Below, piece by piece: positions 25,598 to 34,669 of a stretch of DNA of 64,000 nt. This DNA comes from Bifidobacterium felsineum (GTDB lineage: Bacteria; Actinomycetota; Actinomycetes; Actinomycetales; Bifidobacteriaceae), in assembly GCF_002802915.1 (NCBI RefSeq), contig NZ_PEBJ01000001.1, positions 682,001-746,000 on the forward strand. The letters are read 5' to 3'. Made by a program: the position numbers and the translations under genes. The notes beneath the pieces are model-generated. The model searched no databases and was not told the DNA's origin. It saw only the letters and a program-made list of their open reading frames with translations. Positions within the stretch are counted from its first letter, which is position 1; each line of letters opens with the position of its first letter.

Positions 25598-28006
25598 ATG
25601 GGCGCACAGGTGATGGAAGAGACCGCCACCAAGCATGAGGCGAGAGGCGCTGTCCGTGGTGGCGTGGTGCTCGTGGAGAAGCGTGATGGTCGTGTGGTCG
25701 ATTTTGATCCGATCAACATCATCTCTGCGGTCAAGTCCGCTTTCAAAGATCTGGACAAAGAAGTCGGCCCGGAAGAGGAAGCCATGATTCGCGGCTTCGC
25801 CAACCAGGTCGAAGGCGAGATCAAGGAACGTTACGCAGGTCCCGCCAAGATTGAGGATATCCAGAACCTGGTGGAGCACGCCCTTATCGGCGCTCACCTG
25901 TATGACGTGGCTCGTGCCTACACGAACTACCGTCTGGACAAGGATATCCAGCGTGCCAAAGCAACCGACGTGAACGAGGCTGTGGCCCGCTTCATGAATC
26001 ACGATCCTTCGTTGATTCATGAGAACGCCAACAAGGATTCCAACGTCTACGCCACCCAGCGCGACCTACTGGCCGGTGCCGTCTCCAAGGCCGCCGCATT
26101 CAACATGCTGCCGCCGGCCGTCTCCAACGCGCACATGAAGGGCGATATCCACTTCCACGACGCCGATTACTCGCCATTCACCGCACAGTCCAACTGCTCC
26201 CTGCCGAATTTCTGGGACATGCTGGCCAATGGCTTCACTTTGGGTAACGCTCCGATGGCCTCCCCGAAGTCCATCGCCATCGCAGCCACCCAGATCACCC
26301 AGATTATGAAGGATGTGGCCTCCAGCCAGTACGGTGGCCAGACCGCTAACCGCGCCGATGAGCACCTTGCCCAGTACGCCAAGAAGGATTACGAGAAGTT
26401 CCTTGAGGAAGCTCGCGAAACCATTCCGGACGGCATGCCGGTCGAGTTCGCCCGCCGCCAGGTGGAGAACGCCAAGAAGAACGAGCCCTCCAAGCTGCAC
26501 TTCGGCAACCGTGCGCCGCTGCCGATGGACGTTCCGTTCCACACTGATGTAGACGAGCTTGAGCAGGAGCGTGAGATTCTCGCCAAGATTCGTACCCGCA
26601 AGGCTATCTACGACGCCATGCAGACCATGGAGTACCAGATCAACTCCAACCGCGTCTCCAACGGCCAGACCCCGTTCGTCACCGTGGGCTTCGGTCTCGG
26701 TACCGATTGGTTCTCTCGTGAGATTCAGCGCGCCATCCTGCTGAACCGCATCCGTGGCCTCGGCAAGGAACATCACACCGCTATCTTCCCGAAGCTGGTG
26801 TTCACTATCAAGCGTGGTGTGAACTGCGACCCGAGCGACCCGAACTACGACCTGAAGCAGCTTGCCTTGGAATCCGCCACCAAGCGCATGTACCCGGATG
26901 TGGTGTTCTACGAGAACATCATCAAGATTACCGGCTCCTTCAAGGCCCCGATGGGTTGCCGTTCCTTCCTGCAGGGCTGGATCAACCCTGAAACCGGCAA
27001 GGATGAGGAAGATGGCCGTATGAACCTCGGTGTGGTGACCGTGAACGTGCCGCGCATCGCCATTGAATCCCATGGCGACAAGGAACGTTTCTGGAAGCTG
27101 TTCAACGAACGTATGGAAGTGGCGCATCAGGCCCTGCAGTTCCGCATCATGCGCTGCAAGGAAGCCACTCCGGTCAATGCTCCGACCCTGTTCCGCTTCG
27201 GCGCGTTCGGCCGTCTCGGTGCCAACGACAACGTGGACCAGCTGTTCAAGAACGAGCGTGCCACCGTATCCCTCGGTTACATCGGTCTCGCCGAAACCAC
27301 CGCGGTCTTCTACGGCAAGAACTGGATTCGCGATCACGGATGGGATCCGGAAGGCAAGGAATTCGCACTCTCCATCGTCAAGCGCATGAACGAGCTGTGC
27401 AAGCAGTGGAGCAAGGCCGAGGGTTACCACTACTCCGTGTACTCCACTCCGGCTGAGTCCCTGACCGACCGCTTCAACCGCATGGATCGCGAGAAGTTCG
27501 GCCGCATCGAAGGCGTGACCGATCACGACTTCTACACCAACTCCTTCCACTACCCAGTGTGGCTGCAGCCGACCCCGATGGAGAAGCTCAACTACGAGAA
27601 GGACTTCCCGTACTACGCTTCCGGTGGTTTCATCAACTACTGCGAGTACCCGTGCCTGCAGGACAACCCGAAGGCTCTCGAAGCCGTGTGGGATTACGCC
27701 TACAACATCGGCATCGGCTACCTCGGCACCAACACCCCGATCGACCATTGCTTCGTATGTGGCTTCCAAGGTGACTTCGAGCCCACTGAGGAAGGCTTCA
27801 AGTGCCCGGAGTGCGGCAACTCCGATCCGGACAAGTGCAACGTGACCAAGCGCACCTGCGGCTACCTTGGCAGCCCGGTCCAGCGCCCGATGGTGCACGG
27901 TCGTCACGAGGAGATTGCCCACCGCGTCAAGCACATGAGCGGCGAAACCGGTCGCGTGACCTTGAACGACGGCACCACGCGCGAGTGGTTCGAAGAAGCT
28001 AAGTAA
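25598..28006 (+). CDS. nrdD: Anaerobic (class III) ribonucleoside-triphosphate reductase
   Basis: 802 residues. An ATP-cone opens the protein (VVLVEKRDGRVVDFDPINIISAVKSAF). The middle holds the NrdD barrel (NCSLPNFWDMLANGFTLGN, NRVSNGQTPFVTVGFGLGTDWFSREIQ). Near the C-terminus are the zinc-binding CFVCG...CPECG pairs and TCGYLGSPVQRPMVHGRHEEI, with the glycyl-radical Gly in CGYLG. It makes dNTPs under anaerobiosis and needs NrdG for radical formation. ATG at 25598 has AAAGGGG upstream. It forms a unit with nrdG, split by a 23-bp-stem hairpin. Confidence 0.96.
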   Translation: MGAQVMEETATKHEARGAVRGGVVLVEKRDGRVVDFDPINIISAVKSAFKDLDKEVGPEEEAMIRGFANQVEGEIKERYAGPAKIEDIQNLVEHALIGAHLYDVARAYTNYRLDKDIQRAKATDVNEAVARFMNHDPSLIHENANKDSNVYATQRDLLAGAVSKAAAFNMLPPAVSNAHMKGDIHFHDADYSPFTAQSNCSLPNFWDMLANGFTLGNAPMASPKSIAIAATQITQIMKDVASSQYGGQTANRADEHLAQYAKKDYEKFLEEARETIPDGMPVEFARRQVENAKKNEPSKLHFGNRAPLPMDVPFHTDVDELEQEREILAKIRTRKAIYDAMQTMEYQINSNRVSNGQTPFVTVGFGLGTDWFSREIQRAILLNRIRGLGKEHHTAIFPKLVFTIKRGVNCDPSDPNYDLKQLALESATKRMYPDVVFYENIIKITGSFKAPMGCRSFLQGWINPETGKDEEDGRMNLGVVTVNVPRIAIESHGDKERFWKLFNERMEVAHQALQFRIMRCKEATPVNAPTLFRFGAFGRLGANDNVDQLFKNERATVSLGYIGLAETTAVFYGKNWIRDHGWDPEGKEFALSIVKRMNELCKQWSKAEGYHYSVYSTPAESLTDRFNRMDREKFGRIEGVTDHDFYTNSFHYPVWLQPTPMEKLNYEKDFPYYASGGFINYCEYPCLQDNPKALEAVWDYAYNIGIGYLGTNTPIDHCFVCGFQGDFEPTEEGFKCPECGNSDPDKCNVTKRTCGYLGSPVQRPMVHGRHEEIAHRVKHMSGETGRVTLNDGTTREWFEEAK

Positions 28007-28021
28007 TCGTTAGCGTGGGGC

Positions 28022-28108
28022 GTGAGGGTCTCCCCGATATGTTGTTCGACACACTCAAGGCCGTTCGGCCGAGCTTACGGTCTTGCAACACATCGGGGAG
28101 ACCCTCAC
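28022..28108. repeat. Long hairpin with conserved 37-nt core, element 1 (nrdD-nrdG gap)
   Basis: A 23-bp stem with one mismatch (28022-28044 with 28086-28108) encloses a 41-nt loop. The loop core at 28047-28083 is the same as in element 2 at 34461-34497 in 36 of 37 positions, but the two stems are unrelated in sequence. No T tract follows, so some read-through into nrdG is likely. Confidence 0.85.
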
Positions 28109-28163
28109 TTGGCTTCCAGCTCAACGTTACGGTTAGGCGGAAGCGGGAAAATGGAGGATATCC

Positions 28164-28874
28164 ATGATGCGCGAAATCAAGCGCCATGACTTTGCGGCAG
28201 GAGAGACCGGTCGAGGACCCTCCGTCCCCTCGCATGGGCTAGCCAATGATCCGAAAGCCGGCCAATGGGATGGGCGGCGTATGTCCAAGCGCATGATCGC
28301 CGACTACAAGACCTTCATCGTCACCGATGGCGAAGGCGTGCGTAACTCCCTGTATGTCTCCGGTTGTCCGTTCCATTGCGTGGACTGCTTCAACGCCTCC
28401 ATCTGGGACTTCCAAGCCGGGCATGAATACACCCAGAAGCTCGAAGACAAGATCATCGAGGATCTCAAAGCCCCATGGGTGCAGGGCATCACGTTCCTTG
28501 GCGGCGAGCCACTGCTCAACACCCCCGTGCTGGTGCCGCTCGCACAGCGCATCCGCCAAGAATTCGGCCATGCCAAAGACATCTGGTGCTGGACCGGATA
28601 CACATGGGAGGAGCTCATGCGCCCCGGCGAGACGCCTGACAAGCTCGAGCTCCTGCGCCTCATCGACATCCTCGTGGACGGCCGATACTTGAAGAATCAG
28701 AAAAACTCCCTGCTGCAGTTCCGCGGTTCCGCCAACCAGCGTATTCTCGATGTACCGAAGTCCCTCGAAGCCGGCAAGCCGGTCATCTGGGCCAAGCTTC
28801 ATGACCAGGAACGCGACATTCCCGAGATCTACCTGAAGGACCGTGAGGCCGGCGAGGGTTCGCAGGCGTCCTGA
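28164..28874 (+). CDS. nrdG: Anaerobic ribonucleoside-triphosphate reductase activating protein
   Basis: 236 residues, radical SAM. The cluster motif is GCPFHCVDCFN (CxxxCxxC, around residue 72); GITFLGGEPLLN is the SAM-binding GGEP motif, and WCWTGYTWEEL follows as in NrdG. It makes the glycyl radical on NrdD. A 35-residue N-terminal extension before RMIADYKTFIVTDGEGVRNSLYVSGC is longer than in E. coli NrdG. ATG 28164 has GGAGGA upstream, so the extension is probably translated; ATG at 28167 or 28281 is the alternative. Confidence 0.93.
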   Translation: MMREIKRHDFAAGETGRGPSVPSHGLANDPKAGQWDGRRMSKRMIADYKTFIVTDGEGVRNSLYVSGCPFHCVDCFNASIWDFQAGHEYTQKLEDKIIEDLKAPWVQGITFLGGEPLLNTPVLVPLAQRIRQEFGHAKDIWCWTGYTWEELMRPGETPDKLELLRLIDILVDGRYLKNQKNSLLQFRGSANQRILDVPKSLEAGKPVIWAKLHDQERDIPEIYLKDREAGEGSQAS

Positions 28875-28891
28875 AACGAGGTTTATGAATT

Positions 28892-28938
28892 CGTTTGTAT
28901 GTTCTCGAGGGATTGGTAAATGCGTGAACATACAAACG
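28892..28938. terminator. Stem-loop after nrdG
   Basis: CGTTTGTATGTTC at 28892-28904 pairs perfectly with 28926-28938 around 21 nt. No T tract follows. It probably marks the end of the nrdDG transcript. Confidence 0.5.
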
Positions 28939-29065
28939 CGTGCCGAGATGCCCAGACGAGAAGCATTGCGGTTATGAATATTATGTGCACGACACAGGCA
29001 ATATCTTGAAAAGTGTTGGGAAACATGCTTTCCGTGAGCGAAATCACGATGAAGAGTGCCATGTT

Positions 29066-29202
29066 GGGCAGGTGGTCAGACTAAGCTAACCCGAAGAAGT
29101 AGCCGGGCGAAGCCGTCCGCAGGGTGCCTGCCAGCCGTCCGAGGCGGTCGTTGGTTCCCTTGCGGCTTGTGCAGGCAGTTATCCCGGAGGCCGAAGCTAA
29201 GA
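29066..29202 (+). ncRNA. Candidate structured leader upstream of the activase gene
   Basis: The 335-nt gap 28875-29209 has no gene. Its last 140 nt are GC-rich with nested complementarities: CCCG/CGGG around 29090, TGCCTGC at 29125-29131 with GCAGGCA at 29171-29177, CCGCAGGG at 29117 with CCCTTGCGG at 29157, and two GCCGTCCG repeats. It ends just before the Shine-Dalgarno AGAGGAA. I do not recognise a known riboswitch class. Confidence 0.3.
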
Positions 29203-29209
29203 GGAACAC

Positions 29210-32200
29210 ATGGTTGATACCGCATCGAACGTGACCGCGGACGACGCCCGCATTGCCCACGCAGATACGCAGGCGAATGCGAATACCGCGTCGGACACGA
29301 ATGTGGCCGCAGCAGCCGTATCAGAAAACATCAAACCGTTGCGCGTGGGATTGGATATTGGATCCACCACCGTCAAAGCAGTGGTGCTCGATCAATCCGA
29401 CTCCCTCAAATCCACCCTGTTCTCCGATTATCGCCGTCACCATGCGAACGTGCGTGCCACCGTGGCCGGTCTGCTCGTAGACATTCATAAGAAGCTTGAA
29501 GAACTTGGCCGTGGCGATGAGCCGATTCGTTTGGCCATCACCGGCTCCGGTGGTCTGGCCTTGGCGGACAACATGCATGTGCCGTTCATTCAAGAGGTCA
29601 TCGCCGAAACCGAAGCCATCGATAAGGAATATCCGCAGGCGGACGTCATCATCGAACTTGGTGGCGAAGATGCCAAGATTACTTACTTGAAGCCGACTCC
29701 CGAGCAGCGCATGAACGGTTCCTGTGCTGGTGGCACCGGCGCGTTCATCGACCAGATGTCCACGTTGCTGGACACGGATGCCGCAGGCCTCAACGAGATG
29801 GCCAAGAGTTACGAGAATCTGTACCCGATCGCATCCCGCTGCGGCGTGTTCGCCAAAACCGATTTGCAGCCACTCATCAACGATGGTGCCGCCAAGCCGG
29901 ACCTCGCCGCCTCCATCTTCACCGCAGTGGCCACGCAGACCATCGCCGGTCTTGCCTCCGGCCGCCCGATTCACGGCACCGTGATCTTCCTCGGTGGCCC
30001 GCTGTTCTTTATGTCCGAGTTGCGCGCCGCATTCCAGCGTGCGCTCGAAGGCAAGGTGGACGAATTCATCGTGCCCACCAACGCCCACCTGTACGTGGCC
30101 TATGGTGCCGCATTGCAGGCGGATATCGATGCCGACGATGAAGGCCACCATTTCGAAGCGCACAGCTGCGCTGAGATTTTGAAGCGTTTGGAAGAGCTTG
30201 AAAACCTGCCCTCCAATACGCCCACCATGCCGCCGTTGTTCCCCACGGAGGCGGACCGTGAGGCGTTCAACAAGCGCCACCATAAGGAACACATCCACAT
30301 CGGCACGCTTGAAGGTGCGCACGGTCCGCACTTCCTCGGCATCGATGCAGGCTCCACCACCATTAAGGCCACATTGGTCAATGACGATCGCGAAATCGTC
30401 TGGTCCAGTTATGCCAACAATGAAGGCAGCCCGCTGACCGCAGCCATCAACATCGTCAAGAAGATTCAATCCGAACTGCCTGAAGGCGCTTGGATCGCAC
30501 GTTCCTGCGCCACAGGCTACGGCGAAGGACTCATCACCACCGGTCTGCATTTGGATGAGGGCGTGGTGGAAACCATGGCCCACTACCGCGGTGCCGAAAT
30601 GGTCAGCCCCGGCGTCACCGCCGTCATCGACATCGGCGGCCAGGATATGAAGTACCTCGCCATCACCGATGGCGTCATTGATTCCATCGCCGTCAACGAG
30701 GCCTGTTCCTCCGGTTGCGGTTCATTCCTGCAGACCTTCGCCATGTCGATGGGCTTGACGATTCAGGAATTCACGCAGAAGGCACTCGCCTCCACCCATC
30801 CGGTGGACTTGGGCTCCCGTTGCACCGTGTTCATGAACTCCTCGGTCAAGCAGGCACAGAAGGAAGGCGCTTCGATTGAAGACATCGCGGCCGGTCTGTG
30901 CTATTCCGTGGTGCGCAACGCCTTGTACAAGGTCATCAAACTGCGTGATTCCGGCGAACTCGGCGACACCGTGGTGGTGCAGGGCGGCACATTCCTGAAT
31001 GACGCCGTGCTCCGCGCCTTCGAACTGCTGACTGAGCGTGAAGTCACCCGCCCGAACATCGCTGGCCTGATGGGCGCGTTCGGCGCGGCTCTGACTGCCC
31101 GCATGCATTATCAGGACGAAGCCGATCATCTGGATACAGTGGTCAAAGCTGACGGCACCGAAGAAAAACCGCAGCCAGCCGGCGAATCCAAAGCCGAAGG
31201 CTTCAAGAAGACCGGCTCTGCTGAAGCAAACGCCTCGGAAGCGCATACGGTCGTCATCGATGGCGTGGCCCATACCGCCAGCTCCATCCTGACCGGCGAA
31301 GCACTCGACAACATGTCGATGACCACCGAACGTGACGTGTGCAAGCTGTGCCAGAACCACTGCAAGCTCACCATCACCACGTTCTCCGACGGCTCCCGCT
31401 TCGTAACCGGCAACCGTTGCGAACGCGGCGGCGACGCCAAGAAGAAGCGCTCCGACCGCCCGAACCTCTATGACTACAAGTACAAGCGTTGCTTCGCCTA
31501 CCGCCGCCTGACCGATAAGAAGGCCACCCGTGGCGAAATCGGCATTCCGCGTGCGCTCAACATGTATGAGAACTACCCGTTCTGGTTCACGCTGCTGACC
31601 TCCCTCGGTTTCAAGGTGATGATTTCCGGTCGCAGCTCCCATGAGCTGTTCGAAACCGGCATCGAATCCATTGCGTCCGAGAACATCTGCTACCCGGCCA
31701 AGCTGGTGCACGGCCACATCAAGTGGCTGCTCAACAAGGGCGTCAAAACCATCTTCTACCCCTGCGTGAGCTACGAGGAGAATCTGGTCCCCAACACCGA
31801 CAACCATTACAACTGCCCGGTGGTGGCCAACTATCCACTGGTCGTCGGTGCGAACATGCCCGAACTGCGCGACCCAAGCGTGCGCTACATGCACCCGTAC
31901 TTCAACCTTGCCAACCATGAGCTGATGGTCGACCGCATCGTCGAGGAATTTGCATGGGCCAACGTGACCCGTGAGGAGGCCGAAACCGCAGTCAAGGCCG
32001 CCTACGCCGAAGACAAGGTGTTCAAGCACGACGTGCAGCAGGAAGGTCTTGCCGCGCTCGCCTATATGAAGGAGCACGGCTGCCGGGGCATCGTGCTCGC
32101 CGGCCGTCCGTACCACATCGACCCTGAAATCAACCACGGCATCCCGGAGACCATCTGCTCGCTCGGCATGGTGGTGCTTTCCGAGGATTCCATCTGTGAA

Positions 32201-34408
32201 CTGCAGCCGGGGGAGAAGCTCAACCTTACTGCCTTCCTTGCCGAAGGTGAGCAGGACCCACGCTCCAAGAATGCGGCTGGCTTCCGCCATGTCGGCGACC
32301 GTACGGTGACCAAGATGCCATTGCGTGTCACCAACCAGTGGGCATACCACTCCCGTCTGTATGCGGCCGCACACTTCGTTGCCTCTTACCCGGGACTCGA
32401 ACTTGTGCAGCTCAACTCGTTCGGCTGCGGCCTCGACGCCATCACCACCGATCAGGTGGCTGAAATCCTCGCCGATAAGGCCGATGTGTATACGCTGCTC
32501 AAGATCGATGAGGTCTCCAACCTTGGTGCCGCAAAGATTCGACTGCGTTCGCTGAAGGCCGCAGTCGAGGAGCGTGAAGCCAATAAGGCTCGTGAAGCCG
32601 CTGCAGCCCAAGCCGCAAACCAGCAGGCGGCTGACAAGGCAGAAGCTCTTCAGGCTGAAGATGCGGCACAAGCCAAGGCTCGTGAAGCCGCCAAGGCCAA
32701 GGCCGAAGCCGATTTGGCCGCCGCCAAGGCAGCGCTTGCCGAAGCGCAGGCCGCAGTCGAAGCCGCCGAAGCCAAAGTCAAGGCGGAACAGTCCGAAGCA
32801 CAACCGGCAGCCGGCCCCAAGCCGATGGGCTTCCGTAAAACCGGTTCTAAGGCGCCGACCCCCGGCCGTCAGGTACTGCTCGACACCACAATGGCAGCCA
32901 ATCCGAAGCTCACCAAGGCTATGCGCGAGGCTTCCAAGAAGGCCGCGCAGCGTGACCTCGATGCCGCAGTGAACGCCAAGAACGTGCTCGCGGGCTCGAA
33001 CGGCACCGTTGATCAGCCGGATTCCAAGCAGGGCAAGACCACCAAGAAGAACGCGCATAACAACGCCACGATGAGCCGCTACGCCCATCGCCAGAAGTTC
33101 CTGAAGAACATGAAGCGGGACTATACCATTGTCGCTCCGCAGATGAGCCCGATCCACCTTTCATTGGTGGAAGCGGTCATCCGCTCCGGCGGATACAAGT
33201 TCGACGTGTTGAAGCACGCCAGCCGCGGCGATGTGGAAACCGGCCTGAAATACGTGAACAATGACGCCTGCTATCCGGCCATCATGGTGATTGGGCAGCT
33301 TATCGATGCGATTCTGGAAGGTAAGTACGATCCCGATCACGTGGCTCTGGCCATCACCCAAACCGGCGGCATGTGCCGCGCGACCAACTATTTCGGCCTG
33401 ATTCGCAAGGCCCTGATCGACGCCGGATACCCGCAGATCCCGGTCATCGCCATCTCCACGCAAGGCTTGGAGGATAATCCGGGCTTCAAGGCCACGGTGC
33501 CGATGCTGCATCGCGCCATCAAAGCATTGATTCTGGGCGATCTGCTGATGAAGTGCCTCTACCGTGTGCGTCCATACGAGGTGGAGAAGGGTGCGGCCAA
33601 CCGTCTCTATGAGCAGTGGGACACTATCATCCGTGAAACCATCGAGCATCACGGCTTCTCCAAGACCGCGGCCAAGACCCCGTGGCTGAAGAAGGGATAT
33701 CTGCCCTACGGCACGCTCGCCAAGGAGATCGTGAAGAGCTTCGACGCGCTGCCCCTGAAGGATATTCCGCGCAAGGTGCGCGTCGGCGTGGTGGGTGAGA
33801 TCCTCGTCAAGTACCAGCCGGATGCGAACAACCATGTGGTGGATGTCATCGAATCCCAGGATTGCGAGGCCGTGGTGCCCGGCATCATGGAATTCATGAC
33901 CACACGCCCCTACATCACCGACTGGAACGAGAAGAACCTTGGCATGGGCGGCAACCAGCAGCTCTATGCGCTGATGCGCTGGGGGCTCGACATGTACAAT
34001 GCGCCGATCAAGAAGGCCATTGCACTGTCTCACGGTAAGTTCAAGCAGGACGATCCAATGCCTGAACTGGTCCAGAAGGCCGGCGAAGTCACCTCCATCG
34101 GTGTGCAGGCCGGCGAAGGCTGGCTGCTTACGGCCGAGATACTGGAACTTATCGAACAAGGGTGCCCGAACGTAATTTGCGCGCAGCCATTCGCCTGCCT
34201 GCCGAACCATGTGACCGGCCGCGGCATGTTCGGCAAGATTCGTCGACTGCATCCGGAAGCCAACATCGTGTCCATCGATTACGATCCTGGTGCCTCCGAA
34301 GCCAATCAGCTCAACCGCATCAAGCTGATGATCGCAGCCGCAAAGAAGGCGCATCTGGCCAAGTTCTCGGAAGCTGGGGAGCCGCAGGGCTTTACATCCG
34401 CTGACTGA
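29210..34408 (+). CDS. Giant fused acyl-CoA dehydratase activase / 2-hydroxyacyl-CoA dehydratase-like protein
   Basis: 1732 residues in one frame. Two ASKHA activase domains come first: VGLDIGSTTVKAVVLDQ near 46 with NGSCAGGTGAFIDQM near 170, and FLGIDAGSTTIKATLVND near 376 with NEACSSGCGSFLQTF near 496; the Cys of each fits the [4Fe-4S] ligand of BadF/HgdC activases. Next is a CKLCQNHCKLTI cysteine segment near 710, a DUF2229/HgdB-like part (ASENICYPAKLVHGHIKWLL) to about 1110, an alanine-rich coiled coil (about 1118-1200), and a second HgdB-like part from about 1311. Known two-component relatives use ATP to push an electron into a dehydratase; the substrate of the large fused proteins is not established. 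Cytoplasmic. SD AGAGGAA. Confidence 0.8.
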   Translation: MVDTASNVTADDARIAHADTQANANTASDTNVAAAAVSENIKPLRVGLDIGSTTVKAVVLDQSDSLKSTLFSDYRRHHANVRATVAGLLVDIHKKLEELGRGDEPIRLAITGSGGLALADNMHVPFIQEVIAETEAIDKEYPQADVIIELGGEDAKITYLKPTPEQRMNGSCAGGTGAFIDQMSTLLDTDAAGLNEMAKSYENLYPIASRCGVFAKTDLQPLINDGAAKPDLAASIFTAVATQTIAGLASGRPIHGTVIFLGGPLFFMSELRAAFQRALEGKVDEFIVPTNAHLYVAYGAALQADIDADDEGHHFEAHSCAEILKRLEELENLPSNTPTMPPLFPTEADREAFNKRHHKEHIHIGTLEGAHGPHFLGIDAGSTTIKATLVNDDREIVWSSYANNEGSPLTAAINIVKKIQSELPEGAWIARSCATGYGEGLITTGLHLDEGVVETMAHYRGAEMVSPGVTAVIDIGGQDMKYLAITDGVIDSIAVNEACSSGCGSFLQTFAMSMGLTIQEFTQKALASTHPVDLGSRCTVFMNSSVKQAQKEGASIEDIAAGLCYSVVRNALYKVIKLRDSGELGDTVVVQGGTFLNDAVLRAFELLTEREVTRPNIAGLMGAFGAALTARMHYQDEADHLDTVVKADGTEEKPQPAGESKAEGFKKTGSAEANASEAHTVVIDGVAHTASSILTGEALDNMSMTTERDVCKLCQNHCKLTITTFSDGSRFVTGNRCERGGDAKKKRSDRPNLYDYKYKRCFAYRRLTDKKATRGEIGIPRALNMYENYPFWFTLLTSLGFKVMISGRSSHELFETGIESIASENICYPAKLVHGHIKWLLNKGVKTIFYPCVSYEENLVPNTDNHYNCPVVANYPLVVGANMPELRDPSVRYMHPYFNLANHELMVDRIVEEFAWANVTREEAETAVKAAYAEDKVFKHDVQQEGLAALAYMKEHGCRGIVLAGRPYHIDPEINHGIPETICSLGMVVLSEDSICELQPGEKLNLTAFLAEGEQDPRSKNAAGFRHVGDRTVTKMPLRVTNQWAYHSRLYAAAHFVASYPGLELVQLNSFGCGLDAITTDQVAEILADKADVYTLLKIDEVSNLGAAKIRLRSLKAAVEEREANKAREAAAAQAANQQAADKAEALQAEDAAQAKAREAAKAKAEADLAAAKAALAEAQAAVEAAEAKVKAEQSEAQPAAGPKPMGFRKTGSKAPTPGRQVLLDTTMAANPKLTKAMREASKKAAQRDLDAAVNAKNVLAGSNGTVDQPDSKQGKTTKKNAHNNATMSRYAHRQKFLKNMKRDYTIVAPQMSPIHLSLVEAVIRSGGYKFDVLKHASRGDVETGLKYVNNDACYPAIMVIGQLIDAILEGKYDPDHVALAITQTGGMCRATNYFGLIRKALIDAGYPQIPVIAISTQGLEDNPGFKATVPMLHRAIKALILGDLLMKCLYRVRPYEVEKGAANRLYEQWDTIIRETIEHHGFSKTAAKTPWLKKGYLPYGTLAKEIVKSFDALPLKDIPRKVRVGVVGEILVKYQPDANNHVVDVIESQDCEAVVPGIMEFMTTRPYITDWNEKNLGMGGNQQLYALMRWGLDMYNAPIKKAIALSHGKFKQDDPMPELVQKAGEVTSIGVQAGEGWLLTAEILELIEQGCPNVICAQPFACLPNHVTGRGMFGKIRRLHPEANIVSIDYDPGASEANQLNRIKLMIAAAKKAHLAKFSEAGEPQGFTSAD

Positions 34409-34434
34409 TGTGAAAATGGTACGGTAACGTAACC

Positions 34435-34523
34435 GTGTTTGGACGGCAGGTAACGCATTCCGACACACTCAAGGCCGTTCGGCCAAGCTTACGGTCTGAA
34501 TACGTCACCTGCCGTCCAAACAC
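34435..34523. repeat. Long hairpin with conserved 37-nt core, element 2
   Basis: A 26-bp stem with two mismatches (34435-34460 with 34498-34523) encloses exactly the 37-nt core found in element 1 (28047-28083), with one difference. The core contains GGCCG-TT-CGGCC. Confidence 0.85.
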
Positions 34524-34656
34524 TCCATATCGGTAATGTGCGCTTTGCAGTTTGGCTTTGTGGCATGGCTTTGTGACATGCGAGGCAATCGCCGGCTATC
34601 GGTTTTTTATATAGCCGATTGGCGGGCATTCGGGCGCGGCCGAGGACTGGCTCGCA

Positions 34657-34662
34657 TACGAT
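34657..34662 (+). promoter_or_regulatory. Candidate -10 of a leaderless promoter for the GCS2-type gene
   Basis: TACGAT, 7 nt, then ATG 34670; no Shine-Dalgarno. It decides the start over TTG 34619. Confidence 0.45.
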
Positions 34663-34669
34663 ACCGTTT

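Noticed and set aside
26066..27934. 622-codon frame antisense to nrdD (and similar long frames antisense to the activase, GH and ABC genes)
   Set aside because: Long antisense frames are common over high-GC, biased coding sequence; the sense proteins have full catalytic motifs.
28981..29205. Known riboswitch, SRP RNA, RNase P RNA or tmRNA upstream of the activase gene
   Set aside because: I looked for the conserved cores of cobalamin, SRP, RNase P and tmRNA and found none; left as an unnamed candidate leader.
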